Notes: generated by a model from the sequence alone, not told the origin. DNA of 64,000 nt from Parvibaculum sp039973015 (GCF_039973015.1 NZ_JBDWLT010000010.1:62001-126000), one strand, 5' to 3'; shown: positions 50,185 through 59,861, counted from the first letter of the stretch. Program-made: numbers and translations.

Positions 50185-51798
50185 ATGGTATCCTTGAAAG
50201 CCCATCCCGAAGCCGCCGACATCCAGCGCGTCCGCCGCGCCCTCATTTCCGTCTCCGACAAGACCGGCCTCGCCGAGTTCGCCCGCGCCCTGCACGAGGC
50301 TGGCGTCGAGCTCGTTTCGACCGGCGGCACGGCCAGGGCGATCAAGGATGCGGCGCTGCCGGTGAAGGATGTGGCGGACCTGACGGGCTTTCCCGAAATG
50401 ATGGACGGGCGCGTGAAGACGCTGCACCCGGCGGTTCATGGCGGGCTGCTCGCCATCCGCGACGACGCCGAGCATGCCGGCGCGATGAAGGAACACGGGA
50501 TCGGCGGCATCGACCTTCTCGTCGTCAATCTCTACCCCTTCGAGGCGACGGTGGCGAAGGGCGCCGCCTATGACGAATGCGTCGAGAACATCGATATTGG
50601 CGGCCCGGCCATGATCCGCGCGGCCGCGAAGAACCATGCCTATGTGGCGGTTGTCGTGGATGCCTCCGACTATGGCGCGGTGCTGGACGAAGTGAAGACG
50701 AAGAACGGCACCTCGCTGGCGCTGCGCACCAAACTCGCGCAGAAAGCCTATTCACGCACGGCGGCCTATGACGCCGCGATCTCGAACTGGATGGCAGACG
50801 CCATCGGCGAGACGGCGCCCGCCTACCGCGCCTTTGGCGGCAGCCTGAAACAGACGCTGCGCTATGGCGAGAACCCGCATCAGGTTGCGAGCTTCTATGT
50901 GACCGGCGAGAAGCGCCCCGGCGTTTCCAATGCCGAGCAGTTGCAGGGCAAGGAGCTTTCCTACAACAACATCAACGATACCGACGCCGCCTTCGAACTT
51001 GCCGGCGAGTTCGACCCGGCGCTCGCCCCCGCCATCGCGATCATCAAACATGCAAACCCCTGCGGCGTCGCGACCGGTGAAACGCTGGCGGATGCCTACA
51101 GGAAGGCGCTTGCCTGCGACCCCGTATCGGCCTTTGGCGGCATCATCGCCGCAAACCGTCCGCTGGACGGCGAAACGGCCGAAGAGATCGCGCGCATCTT
51201 CACCGAGGTGATCATCGCGCCCGACGCCGACGAAGATGCGCGCCGCATCATCGGCGCGAAGAAGAACCTTCGCCTTCTCATCACGCATGGGCTTCCCGAT
51301 GCGGGCTCGCCCGGCCTCTATTACAAGTCGGTTGCGGGCGGCATGCTGGTGCAGTCGCGCGACAATGGCCGCGTCGACTTGCTCGACCTAAAAGTCGTGA
51401 CGAAGCGCGCGCCCTCCGAACAGGAAATGGCGGACCTGAAATTCGCCTTCCGTGTCTGCAAGCATGTGAAGTCGAACGCCATCATTTATGTGAAGAACGG
51501 CGCGACGGTCGGCATCGGCGCGGGCCAGATGAGCCGCGTGGACTCGGCGCGCATCGCCGCGCGCAAGGCGCAGGACGCAGCCGAAGCCGCAGGCGAAAAG
51601 ACGCCCGCCACCATTGGATCGGTGGTCGCCTCCGACGCCTTCTTCCCCTTCGCGGACGGGCTTCTTTCGGCGGCTGAAGCGGGCGCGACGGCGGTGATCC
51701 AGCCGGGCGGCTCTGTGCGTGACGATGAAGTGATCGCGGCGGCGGACGAGAAAGGCCTCGCCATGGTCATGACGGGAATGCGCCACTTCCGTCACTGA
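50185..51798 (+). CDS. purH: bifunctional AICAR transformylase/IMP cyclohydrolase
   Basis: 537 residues from the ATG at 50185 (GGAG 10 bases upstream). Last two steps of IMP synthesis. N-terminal cyclohydrolase (RRALISVSDKTGLAEFARAL, STGGTARAI, MMDGRVKTLHP, GIDLLVVNLYPFEATV). C-terminal transformylase with ALRYGENPHQVASFY, LSYNNINDTDAAFEL, IKHANPCGVATG with catalytic Lys and His, and GAGQMSRVDSARIA. Uses the 10-formyl-THF made by FolD. Confidence 0.97.
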   Translation: MVSLKAHPEAADIQRVRRALISVSDKTGLAEFARALHEAGVELVSTGGTARAIKDAALPVKDVADLTGFPEMMDGRVKTLHPAVHGGLLAIRDDAEHAGAMKEHGIGGIDLLVVNLYPFEATVAKGAAYDECVENIDIGGPAMIRAAAKNHAYVAVVVDASDYGAVLDEVKTKNGTSLALRTKLAQKAYSRTAAYDAAISNWMADAIGETAPAYRAFGGSLKQTLRYGENPHQVASFYVTGEKRPGVSNAEQLQGKELSYNNINDTDAAFELAGEFDPALAPAIAIIKHANPCGVATGETLADAYRKALACDPVSAFGGIIAANRPLDGETAEEIARIFTEVIIAPDADEDARRIIGAKKNLRLLITHGLPDAGSPGLYYKSVAGGMLVQSRDNGRVDLLDLKVVTKRAPSEQEMADLKFAFRVCKHVKSNAIIYVKNGATVGIGAGQMSRVDSARIAARKAQDAAEAAGEKTPATIGSVVASDAFFPFADGLLSAAEAGATAVIQPGGSVRDDEVIAAADEKGLAMVMTGMRHFRH

Positions 51799-51814
51799 GC
51801 GCATGTTGCTTGAA

Positions 51815-51856
51815 GAAAGGCCGTCGCGGAAAAAGCCGTGGCGGCCTTTTCTTTTT
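51815..51856 (+). terminator. intrinsic terminator after purH
   Basis: AAAGGCCGTC, loop, GGCGGCCTTT, then TTCTTTTT; 17 bases past the stop. Confidence 0.88.
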
Positions 51857-51861
51857 GCCGG

Positions 51862-53286
51862 TCAGTGAACGATGCTTTCCGCGCGTTCTTCCTTCACGAA
51901 AAGAAAGATCACGAGGCCGACAACGATCATCGGCGCCGTAACCATCAATCCGTAACGCTGGTTCTGCGTGGCTTCCGTGACGATGCCGATGAGGAGCGGC
52001 GCAATCCACGCCGTCGCCTTGCCGACAAGTGCGAAGAGGCCGAAGAACTCCGTCATCATTTCCTTCGGCGAAATGCGCGCCATCATGGTGCGGCTCGACG
52101 CGATGACCGGACCGACCATCAGCCCGAAAAAACCGACGGTGAGAAGAAAGAGCTGCTGCGGCAGCGTCGAGAATGCCTTTGCGTCCGGCGCGACGGCGAC
52201 TTCCACCACATAGAAGATGCGGTCGTTGTCGTAGGAAAGCAGCAGCATGAAGGTAATGATAACGCCCACAAGCGACCAGATAAGCGTCTGCTTGGAACCG
52301 ACCTTGAGATCGACCCATCCGCCCACGAAAGCACCGAAGGCGGCAAAGAGCGTGACCCAGATACCGTAGACCGCCATTTCCATCGCGCCCCAGCCGAAGA
52401 TCGACGAAGCGAGAATGCCGCCAAAGACGAAGATCGCCGTCATGCCGTCGTAAAAGATCATGCGCGCAACGAGATAAAGCCCGACATTGCGGAAATGACG
52501 GACGGAACGGATCGTGTTCCACAACCGGCGCACCCCCGCCTTCGCCGCTTCGCGCCGCCCGAGGCCGCGCGTCTTCTGATCCGGGACCAGAAAGAGAAGC
52601 GGCAGCATGAAGATGACGAACCAGGCACCCGAAATCGGCCCGACGATACGGTCGGTCTCATAGGTTTCTTTCGAGAGACCGAAAAGCGGCTCGTCGGGAA
52701 TGAAAGGCGCCTGCACCTCGCCCGGCAATTGCAGCAGGAGCAGGACGAGAATGAGCGCGACGATGGCGGCGAGCTGACCGACGCCGATGCCGATACCCGA
52801 AAGCAGACCGATGCGCCGGTCGGACGCGATGGTCGGCAGCATCGCATTCGCGAAAATGATGGTGAGCTCCATGCCGATGGCCGCGACGATGAGCGCGATC
52901 GCAACGGGAAGCAGCGGCTGGCCCGGCACCGCGAACCAGAGGCCGAAACAGCCCGCCGCGCAGAACAGCATGGAAAAGACGATCCAGGGTTTCCGCCGGC
53001 CCGACGCATCGGCCATGGCGCCGAGAAGCGGGCTCATCAGAGCGATGGAGATGCCCGAAGCAGCCTGCACATAGCCCCAATAAGCCTGACCCTGCACCGG
53101 GTTCGCAGCAAGAACGCCGGTAAAGAAGGGCGGAAAGAGAAAGATGGTGATGAGCGAAAAATAGGTCTGGTTCGCCCATTCATAGAGAACCCACGCACCT
53201 TGCGCGACGTTGGAGGCGGGCTCCTTGCCGCCCGTATCGTGGGGCGGCTGCAACTCCGGCACCGCGCCTTCAATCACAATACTCAC
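51862..53286 (-). CDS. MFS transporter, UMF1/Atg22-like family
   Basis: 474 residues with about 12 membrane spans. The N-terminal VLYEWANQTYFSLITIFLFPPFF and the GRRKPWI loop between spans 2 and 3 are typical of the UMF1 (Atg22-like) major facilitator family, as are RMIFYDGMTAIFVFGGILAS and FGLFALVGKATAWIAPLLIG. The transported compound is unknown; amino acid or solute efflux are possibilities. Its start overlaps the stop of the preceding paralogue by 4 bases. Confidence 0.9.
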   Translation of the reverse strand: MSIVIEGAVPELQPPHDTGGKEPASNVAQGAWVLYEWANQTYFSLITIFLFPPFFTGVLAANPVQGQAYWGYVQAASGISIALMSPLLGAMADASGRRKPWIVFSMLFCAAGCFGLWFAVPGQPLLPVAIALIVAAIGMELTIIFANAMLPTIASDRRIGLLSGIGIGVGQLAAIVALILVLLLLQLPGEVQAPFIPDEPLFGLSKETYETDRIVGPISGAWFVIFMLPLLFLVPDQKTRGLGRREAAKAGVRRLWNTIRSVRHFRNVGLYLVARMIFYDGMTAIFVFGGILASSIFGWGAMEMAVYGIWVTLFAAFGAFVGGWVDLKVGSKQTLIWSLVGVIITFMLLLSYDNDRIFYVVEVAVAPDAKAFSTLPQQLFLLTVGFFGLMVGPVIASSRTMMARISPKEMMTEFFGLFALVGKATAWIAPLLIGIVTEATQNQRYGLMVTAPMIVVGLVIFLFVKEERAESIVH

Positions 53287-54728
53287 TCAGCCGCCTCCGC
53301 ACGCTCTTCCTTCACGAGCAGGATCAACGCAAGTCCGATCCCGAGCAAGAGCAAAACGGACGCGAAGCCGACGCGCTGACTGTGAAATACGGCTGTGGCG
53401 ATACCGACAAGGGCAGGCCCGAGAAAGGCCGTCGCCGTGCCGGACAGAGCGTAGAGGCCGAAAAATTCCGACATCTTGGAGGCCGGCGCGAGCCGCGCGA
53501 GCATGGTGCGGCTGTTTGCGTAGGCCGCCGTGATGCAGATGGCGACAATGATGACGACACCGACATAGAGAAGTTCGGGAACCGTCGCGAAGAAGGGCAG
53601 ATCCCAGACGGGCGGTGCATTCACATCCCACGGCACGAAGAAGAAGAGTTCGTTTGGCGTGATGGAAACGGCGAGCAGAACACCCAACGCCGTGCCACCG
53701 ATGGAAATGAGGATCGCCACTTTGGAACCGAACCTGTCGTCGAGCCAGCCGCCGAAGAAACCGCCGCCAACGGCGAAGATGGAAAGCACGATGCCGTAGA
53801 TGGTGAGCGTCAGCGCGTCCCACCGGAAAACGCCCGCCGCATAGACGCCGCCGAAAACGAGGATCGCCGTCTGGCCGTCATTGTAGAACATGCGCGCGAT
53901 GAGATAGGTCGCGACATTCCGGTAATGCTTGAGCTGACGCACCGTCTTCACGACACGCCTGCCGCCCTCGCGCACGGATTGCAGCATGCCGGGCCCTGTT
54001 TTGCGTATCCTGTCCGGCGTGAAAAACATCAGCGGCAGCGCGAACAGGAAGAACCAGATGCCCGCGATGGGCCCCGCGATCCGGCTGTTTTCATGGGCGG
54101 CGGCGTCGATCCCGAACAGCGCCTTGTCGGGAATGAAGCTCCAGTCGACGCGGCCCGGCAGCATGAAGGCATAGAGCATGAAGCAGAGAATGAGCAGGCC
54201 GCCCGCATTGCCGAGCGCAAGGCCGAGGCCGGACAGGAATCCGATGCGCTCGTTCGGCGCTACCGAAGGCAGCATCGAATTGTGAAAGACTTCGGAAAAG
54301 GCGAAGGCAATGGAAACGATGACGATGAGAAGCGCGATCGAAGTGACGGACAGACCCGCCTCGCCCGGCATGGCCCACCACAGAAGGAAGGTCGCGGGCG
54401 CCATGACGCCGACAAAGACGGCAAGCCAGGGTTTCCGCCGCCCGCCTGAATCCGCGATGGCGCCGAGGATGGGCGCAAGGCAGGCGATGACGAAACCGGC
54501 AATGCCATTGATGTTGCCCCAGATCGCCTGACCGCGAACGGGGTCGCCGACGACGACATTCGAGAAGTAGGGCGCGAAGATATAGATGGTGACGAGAAGG
54601 ACGTAAGGGTTGCGCGCCCATTCAAAGATGGCCCAGCTGATCTGGCCCTTGGTATCGGCGGCCTTGTCGCCCGTCGCCGAAAGAAGCACATCGCCGACCT
54701 TACCCGGCCCGTTCACTGCATCCGCCAC
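53283..54728 (-). CDS. MFS transporter, UMF1/Atg22-like family (tandem paralogue)
   Basis: 481 residues, about 12 spans, with the same landmarks as its neighbour: AIFEWARNPYVLLVTIYIFAPYF, SGGRRKPWLAVF, RMFYNDGQTAILVFGGVYAAG and FGLYALSGTATAFLGPALVG. The pair are diverged paralogues in a translationally coupled operon (ATGA overlap). A heterodimer or substrate split is possible. The transcript is divergent from the sulfotransferase gene. Confidence 0.9.
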   Translation of the reverse strand: MADAVNGPGKVGDVLLSATGDKAADTKGQISWAIFEWARNPYVLLVTIYIFAPYFSNVVVGDPVRGQAIWGNINGIAGFVIACLAPILGAIADSGGRRKPWLAVFVGVMAPATFLLWWAMPGEAGLSVTSIALLIVIVSIAFAFSEVFHNSMLPSVAPNERIGFLSGLGLALGNAGGLLILCFMLYAFMLPGRVDWSFIPDKALFGIDAAAHENSRIAGPIAGIWFFLFALPLMFFTPDRIRKTGPGMLQSVREGGRRVVKTVRQLKHYRNVATYLIARMFYNDGQTAILVFGGVYAAGVFRWDALTLTIYGIVLSIFAVGGGFFGGWLDDRFGSKVAILISIGGTALGVLLAVSITPNELFFFVPWDVNAPPVWDLPFFATVPELLYVGVVIIVAICITAAYANSRTMLARLAPASKMSEFFGLYALSGTATAFLGPALVGIATAVFHSQRVGFASVLLLLGIGLALILLVKEERAEAAE

Positions 54729-54881
54729 GCCTGCCCTCCCCCATGCCGGAAGCCCTCTGACGGGGCTTTGACCTAATGGAGCATGATTAGCGGAAAGGGG
54801 AAAGGTACTGCGCAGGCAGGATGGCCTCGCGCGCCGAAAATGCTATAGGGGATTTTCGATATCGGAGAGGCGGAAGAAGAA

Positions 54882-55769
54882 ATGCCCGGAGGAAAAACCC
54901 GCGAAGTACGGATAGTGCGTCCCGTTTCCCGCAAACGCGACGGCTATAACGGTTTCGCGCGCGCGGACCGGGCCGCCGCCTGGACGAATTTCAAGGCGGA
55001 TACCGGCAATTTCCACATGCTGCATTACCGCCATGTGGACGGCTTCTTCATTTCCGCCAAGAACTCCGGCACGCAATGGTTCACCTTCATGCTCAGTCAT
55101 GCGCTGGCCGAGCAATATGGCGTCGAGGCCCCGCAATTCAGCAGCGGTCCCGGCCGTGACGCGATTATCGGCCCGGCAAAGCAGAAGCCCGTTCCCGGCG
55201 TGCCGAAGATCGCCGTTTCGCACACCATTCCCTCGGTGATGTTTTCGTGGCGGCTGATGCATGCGCTGTTCGAGATTCCGCGCTGCGTCGTTCTCGTGCG
55301 CGATATCCGCCATGCGCTCGAATCGATCTATGTGAAATGGATGAACGATCTCCCCGCGGGCGAAGGCATGTCGCTGACCGACTACGTGGAAGGCGATCCC
55401 TGGCAGAACCGGGAACATGCGGACATCTGGTGGTCGATCCAGTTCTTCAATCACTGGGGCGACGTGCTGACGGCCTGCCCCGAACGCAACATGCTGCTCC
55501 GCTACGAGGATGCGATCGAGGCGCCGGGCGAATGGGTCGCGAAGGCCGCCCGGCACTACGGCATTGAGCTGACGCCTGCCGCCATTGCCGCTGCGGAGGC
55601 CGTTTCCAGCCGTGAGGCCGTGCGCGCGCGCCTCGACCCGGACGCGCCCAAGGCCGTGTCCGACGAAGATGAGCGCGCAAGCGTCCATCTCTCGGAGAAG
55701 GATGAGAAGATCATGCGCCGCATTCTCTCGCGGCACATGCGCTACGATTTCGGCTATGACTGGTTCTGA
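54882..55769 (+). CDS. sulfotransferase-like protein
   Basis: 295 residues. Likely PAPS-dependent: the phosphosulfate loop reads FFISAKNSGTQWFTFMLSHA, with the usual Lys-x-x-Gly-Thr core, and the 3'-phosphate site is CVVLVRDIRHALESIYVKWMND. The C-terminus HMRYDFGYDWF is conserved-looking. The gap between these motifs fits a sulfotransferase fold, but similarity to the enzyme at 36839-37678 is low, so they are probably not recent duplicates. The acceptor is unknown. Confidence 0.82.
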   Translation: MPGGKTREVRIVRPVSRKRDGYNGFARADRAAAWTNFKADTGNFHMLHYRHVDGFFISAKNSGTQWFTFMLSHALAEQYGVEAPQFSSGPGRDAIIGPAKQKPVPGVPKIAVSHTIPSVMFSWRLMHALFEIPRCVVLVRDIRHALESIYVKWMNDLPAGEGMSLTDYVEGDPWQNREHADIWWSIQFFNHWGDVLTACPERNMLLRYEDAIEAPGEWVAKAARHYGIELTPAAIAAAEAVSSREAVRARLDPDAPKAVSDEDERASVHLSEKDEKIMRRILSRHMRYDFGYDWF

Positions 55770-55775
55770 GGAAGA

Positions 55776-56273
55776 TCAGGCGGCGATACCGCAGCACTTT
55801 TTGTATTTCTTGCCCGATCCGCAGATGCAAGGGTCATTGCGGCCGACTTTTTCGACGCGGCGCGGGCGCACACCCATGATGCCGTCGACATACCACCAGC
55901 GCCCGTCCTGACGCTTGAAGCTCGCCGTCTCGTGATGGACGCGATCGGCATCCTGCTGACGGAAATGCGCGACGAATTCGACCACACCTTCGTCTTCGCC
56001 GGGTCCGCCGCCTTCGACGGCGCGAACCTCAAGACCCGTCCAGTCGCTCGCTGCGGCCCATTCCGCCGCGCCTTTACGGTCGAAATCCTCGCGCGTGCCG
56101 GGAAGCAGCGTTTCTTCCAGATAGCCGATATTGCCCGTGGCAAAAGCCGAATAGCGCGAGCGCATCAGCGCTTCCGGTGCAGGCGGCTGCTTCGCGCCCG
56201 TGAGATAGGGCTCGCAGCATTGCGCGAATTCGAGACCCGAACGGCAGGGGCAGGCATCAGAACCCGAAATCAT
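55776..56273 (-). CDS. YchJ family protein with two SEC-C motifs
   Basis: 165 residues. Zinc-binding SEC-C motifs lie at both ends: CPCRSGLEFAQCC (8-20) and CICGSGKKYKKCC near the C-terminus. Between them is the NTF2-like UPF0225/YchJ domain (EALMRSRYSAFATGNIGYLEET, then FVAHFRQQDADRVHHETASF). The cellular role is unknown; SEC-C motifs suggest binding to translation or secretion factors. Convergent with the sulfotransferase gene. Confidence 0.93.
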   Translation of the reverse strand: MISGSDACPCRSGLEFAQCCEPYLTGAKQPPAPEALMRSRYSAFATGNIGYLEETLLPGTREDFDRKGAAEWAAASDWTGLEVRAVEGGGPGEDEGVVEFVAHFRQQDADRVHHETASFKRQDGRWWYVDGIMGVRPRRVEKVGRNDPCICGSGKKYKKCCGIAA

Positions 56274-56322
56274 CGCTTCACCTCGTGGCGCGCGCCTTGC
56301 GCGAGCAAGAACGCAAACAAAG

Positions 56323-56347
56323 AAAAAGCCGCCTCTAGAGGCGGCTT
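56323..56347 (-). terminator. terminator after tRNA-Gly
   Basis: Minus strand: AAGCCGCCTC-TAG-AGGCGGCTTTTTC, an 8-10 bp stem with T-run, 8 bases past the tRNA 3' end. Confidence 0.88.
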
Positions 56348-56354
56348 CACATAA

Positions 56355-56429
56355 TGGAGCGGGCGATGAGATTCGAACTCACGACCCCAACCTTGGCAAG
56401 GTTGTGCTCTACCCCTGAGCTACGCCCGC
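56355..56429 (-). tRNA. tRNA-Gly (GCC)
   Basis: A 75-base cloverleaf with encoded CCA. Acceptor GCGGGCG/CGCCCGC, D arm GCTC/GAGC with AGGGGTA loop, anticodon loop TTGCCAA (anticodon GCC), T arm with TTCGAAT. Reads GGC/GGU. Confidence 0.97.
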
Positions 56430-56629
56430 ATCCGGGTCAGCCGGGCCGCCGAGATGGCCGCACCCGCCTGTGAGGGCGGTTTTATGGCCTATCGCTTGAG
56501 GCATTGCAAGAGCCGAGTTCGAAGAATTGAAAGCGTCAAAAGCCTTGCCCGGCCTTCGATTATATCGGACCCTTCGACCTCCACCCGCGAGAGACGACCA
56601 ATTCGTTTCCCTTGTCCGAAGGCGGCGGC

Positions 56630-57502
56630 ATGAGCAAGCTTCCCTATTACGCACGGCGCGTTCTTTCCGAAGCATGGAGCCGGGCCACGCCCCGCTACCG
56701 GGTTCGGGCCGGCTCAAGGTCGCTTTCCATTCCGGGCGGCACCCCGGCCGGCGCGCGCCTCCTGCGGGACTGGTCGCCGAACTGGAAAACAAGCGTCATC
56801 GGCCATTTCCTCGGCCGCAGAAGCGGTGCCTTCATCGATATCGGAACGAATATCGGCCAGACCTTGCTCGACTTCTACGAAGCGAAGGGGCCGCAGAGCC
56901 GCTATATCGGCTTCGAGCCCAACCCGTCCTGCGTGGAGATGATGAACGCCATCATCAGCGGTAACCGCCTGGAAGACGCCACCATGGTTCCCGTCGGCCT
57001 GTCGGGAAGGGACGGGCTGATGAAGATTTACGTGGGAAATACCGATCCCACCGACCAGGGCGGTACCTTCATGGAAAGCCTCCGGCCGGCCAAGCAGCTC
57101 AATTCCTTCTGGGTGCCGTGCTTCCGCTTCGACGCCGTGCTGGAGGATCTCGGCATGGGTGCGGGTGATCTCGCCTTCATCAAGATCGACGTCGAGGGAG
57201 CGGAGCTTCACGTGCTCGAAGGCATGAAGGAAACGCTTGCGGCCGGTCAGGTGCCCGTTCTCTGCGAAGTGCTCCACCGGGATCCGCAAGCGGACGAGGC
57301 CGCCTATCGCGAGCGGGTGACGGCCATCGCCGAACTCGTTCGGGCACAGGATTACCGCATTCATCGCATCCTCCGGTCGGCAGCCCAGAAGATCGAGGGG
57401 CTCGAGGAAGTCGCGAACTTCCCGCAAAAGGTGTGGGACGCAACGAGCGGCAGGGAATGCGACTATCTCTTCCTGCCTGCGGGATACGAAACGCCCTTCT
57501 AG
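56630..57502 (+). CDS. FkbM family methyltransferase
   Basis: 290 residues from the ATG at 56630 (AAGG 9 bases upstream). FkbM-type SAM methyltransferase: FIDIGTNIGQTLLDFYEAKG as SAM motif I, YIGFEPNPSCVEMMNAI, LAFIKIDVEGAELHVLEGM as the family-defining motif, and VPVLCEVLHRDPQADEA. These enzymes O-methylate sugars or other surface molecules. Together with the sulfotransferase upstream it suggests envelope glycan decoration. Confidence 0.9.
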   Translation: MSKLPYYARRVLSEAWSRATPRYRVRAGSRSLSIPGGTPAGARLLRDWSPNWKTSVIGHFLGRRSGAFIDIGTNIGQTLLDFYEAKGPQSRYIGFEPNPSCVEMMNAIISGNRLEDATMVPVGLSGRDGLMKIYVGNTDPTDQGGTFMESLRPAKQLNSFWVPCFRFDAVLEDLGMGAGDLAFIKIDVEGAELHVLEGMKETLAAGQVPVLCEVLHRDPQADEAAYRERVTAIAELVRAQDYRIHRILRSAAQKIEGLEEVANFPQKVWDATSGRECDYLFLPAGYETPF

Positions 57503-57547
57503 CCGGACCGGCTTGCGGACCATCGGAACCCATGCCAATCAAGAGGC

Positions 57548-58081
57548 ATGGAGACACCGAAACTCACCACCAAAACCGAATTCCTTGCCTGGCTCGACGA
57601 AAAGCGCATTCCGTATGAGACCCGCGACCACCCTGCCCTCCACACCGTCGAGGAAGCGCAGGCCCACCGCACGGACTGGCCCTCACAGGAGCGCGAAGGC
57701 GCCTTCTGCAAGAACCTCTTCCTCAAGGACAAGAAGGGCCGCCTTTTTCTCGTGGTGACGCTGGAGGAGCGCGAGCTGAAGCTCAACCGGCTTTCAAAAC
57801 CCATTGGCTCGGCCCGCCTCTCCTTTGGCAATGCAGAACTCATGTGGGAGGTGCTGGGGGTCCGGCCCGGCTCCGTAACACCCTTCGCCCTCCTCAATGA
57901 CCATGAGGGACGGGTGACGGCCGTGCTGGATGCGCCGATGCTGGAGCATGAACGGCTCCATTATCACCCGCTGGAAAACACGGCGACCACCGGCCTTTCC
58001 CGCGGTGATTTCCTGAATTTCCTGCGAAAAACCGGGCATGAGCCGCTGATTCTCGATCTCGTCGAGGCGGCGGGCGAATAG
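57548..58081 (+). CDS. prolyl-tRNA editing protein ProX/YbaK family
   Basis: 177 residues. The YbaK/ProX domain deacylates misacylated (Ala- or Cys-)tRNA-Pro. Family landmarks: YETRDHPALHTVEEAQAH at the start, then GAFCKNLFLKDKKGRLFLVV with the catalytic Lys (CKNLFLKDKK is typical of PrdX/ProX), RLSKPIGSARLSFGN and GSVTPFALLND. It stands alone rather than fused to ProRS. Confidence 0.92.
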   Translation: METPKLTTKTEFLAWLDEKRIPYETRDHPALHTVEEAQAHRTDWPSQEREGAFCKNLFLKDKKGRLFLVVTLEERELKLNRLSKPIGSARLSFGNAELMWEVLGVRPGSVTPFALLNDHEGRVTAVLDAPMLEHERLHYHPLENTATTGLSRGDFLNFLRKTGHEPLILDLVEAAGE

Positions 58082-58227
58082 CGGCGCTTGCGCGGCGCAG
58101 GCCCGGGCCGCTAAACCATTGTTTCCCAACACAGCCGCTCCATCTTATGGAGCGGGACGCGACGGTTTCCGCCGCCCGGCCATCCTGAAAGCCCGGCCAT
58201 CCAGAAAGAAAGCCCGAGACGACAATC

Positions 58228-59139
58228 ATGGAACCGATCATCGGAAATTCACCAGACGCCCCGGCCGCCGACGGCCTGATTGTGGATACGACGACGCAGA
58301 CCTTCACGCGTGACGTGATCGAGGCCTCGCGCGAGGTTCCCGTGCTCGTCGATTTCTGGGCCCCCTGGTGCGGCCCCTGCAAGCAGCTGACACCCGTGCT
58401 GGAAAGCGCGGTAAAGGCGGCACGCGGCGCGGTGAAACTCGTGAAGATGAACATCGACGACCATCCCGCCGTCGCGCAGCAGCTTCGCATTCAGTCGATC
58501 CCGGCGGTCTATGCCTTCAAGGACGGCCAGCCGGTCGACGGTTTCATGGGTGCGCTGCCCGAGAGCCAGATCAAGGCCTTCATCGAGAGCCTTGCGGGCG
58601 ATACCGGCCCCTCGCCTGCCGAGGAGCTGATCGGCCTGGGTCGGGAAGCCTATGAGGCGGGCGATCTGCCGCGCGCGGCGCAGGCCTTTGCGCAAGCCGT
58701 GCAGGAAGAGCCCGGCCATCCGGCGGCGGTCGGCGGTCTTGCGCGCTGCTATATCGATACCGGCGACCTGGAGCGCGCCCGCCAGACGCTTTCGCTCGTT
58801 CGTCCCGACGCGCGCAACGACCCCGAAATCGCCGCCGCGGAAGCCGCCCTTTCGCTCGCCGAGAAGGCAGGTGACCTCGGCGATGCCGGAGAACTGAAGG
58901 CAAGGCTGGAAAAGAACCCGAAGGATCATCAGGCCCGTTTCGATCTTGCGCTGGCGCTCAACGCGCGTGGCGACAAGGAAGGCGCGGTGGACGAACTCCT
59001 CATCATCGTCGAGTACGACCGCAACTGGAACGACGAGGCGGCGCGCAAGCAGCTCGTCGAATTCTTCGAGGCCTATGGTCCGAAACACGAGGCGACCCTG
59101 AGCGGCCGCCGCCGTCTTTCCTCCATCCTCTTCAGCTGA
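58228..59139 (+). CDS. thioredoxin-TPR co-chaperone (YbbN/CnoX-like)
   Basis: 303 residues. N-terminal thioredoxin domain (about 20-130) with an intact WCGPC (47-51) in VDFWAPWCGPCKQL and the cis-Pro in SIPAVYAFKDGQ. The C-terminal TPR repeats (GREAYEAGDLPRAAQAFAQAV, RFDLALALNARGDKEGAVDEL) hold substrates. In E. coli the relative CnoX lacks an active CGPC and acts as a holdase; here the redox pair is present. It leads a compact run with the LON-N, Trm112 and DUF971 genes. Confidence 0.92.
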   Translation: MEPIIGNSPDAPAADGLIVDTTTQTFTRDVIEASREVPVLVDFWAPWCGPCKQLTPVLESAVKAARGAVKLVKMNIDDHPAVAQQLRIQSIPAVYAFKDGQPVDGFMGALPESQIKAFIESLAGDTGPSPAEELIGLGREAYEAGDLPRAAQAFAQAVQEEPGHPAAVGGLARCYIDTGDLERARQTLSLVRPDARNDPEIAAAEAALSLAEKAGDLGDAGELKARLEKNPKDHQARFDLALALNARGDKEGAVDELLIIVEYDRNWNDEAARKQLVEFFEAYGPKHEATLSGRRRLSSILFS

Positions 59140-59152
59140 CGCGAAGGACGAC

Positions 59153-59836
59153 ATGACGCTCACGGATCAATATCGCGACATAGCGGATCTGCCGGGGACC
59201 ATTCCCGTCTTTCCGCTCGCCGGTGCGATATTGCTGCCCCGCGGGCAATTGCCGCTCAACATATTCGAGCCGCGCTACCTGAAAATGATAGACGACGCCC
59301 TACGCGGCGATCGCATTATCGGCATGGTGCAACCCGATGGCGAGGAAGCGATCCTCGCGTCGCAAATGCCGGACAAACAGCCCCCGCTCTGCGCCATCGG
59401 TTGCGCGGGCCGCCTCACCTCTTTCGCGGAGACGGGTGACGGCCGCATCGTCATCACGCTGACGGGCATTTCGCGCTTCCGTATCAAGAGCGAACTCACC
59501 GCGCTGACGCCCTACCGGCAATGCGAAGTCGACTGGAACGAATTCGCCGGCGACCTCATCGCCGGGCACGACCAGGACAAGGTGAGCCGCGAACGGCTGC
59601 TCGAAATTCTGAAGGAATATCTCGAAACCCATGAATTACAGGCCGACTGGCGCGCGATAAGGCTTTCGTCCAACGAGACGCTGGTCAACTCGCTCTGCAC
59701 CATCAGCCCTTACGGCCCGCGCGAGAAACAGGCGCTGCTTGAGGCAAAGACGCTTGAAGACCGCAACCAGATGCTGATCGCGCTGACCGAAAAGGCGCTT
59801 CAGGAACTTTCCCCCAATGACACGACCGTGCAATAG
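59153..59836 (+). CDS. LON peptidase N-terminal substrate-binding domain protein
   Basis: 227 residues containing only the LON-N (PUA-like) domain, with no ATPase or protease part: IPVFPLAGAILLPRGQLPLNIFEPRYLKMIDDALRGDRIIGMVQP and later LLEILKEYLETHELQADW helices. A probable adaptor or substrate binder. It follows the YbbN-like gene by 13 bases, a pairing seen across Alphaproteobacteria. Confidence 0.92.
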   Translation: MTLTDQYRDIADLPGTIPVFPLAGAILLPRGQLPLNIFEPRYLKMIDDALRGDRIIGMVQPDGEEAILASQMPDKQPPLCAIGCAGRLTSFAETGDGRIVITLTGISRFRIKSELTALTPYRQCEVDWNEFAGDLIAGHDQDKVSRERLLEILKEYLETHELQADWRAIRLSSNETLVNSLCTISPYGPREKQALLEAKTLEDRNQMLIALTEKALQELSPNDTTVQ

Positions 59837-59861
59837 CGCGGCGGAAAGACGAGAGAAGACG

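Noticed and set aside
51838..53379. 513-residue rightward open frame rich in Asp, Glu, Arg and His
   Set aside because: Antisense to the UMF1-type transporter; composition mirrors hydrophobic codons on the other strand.
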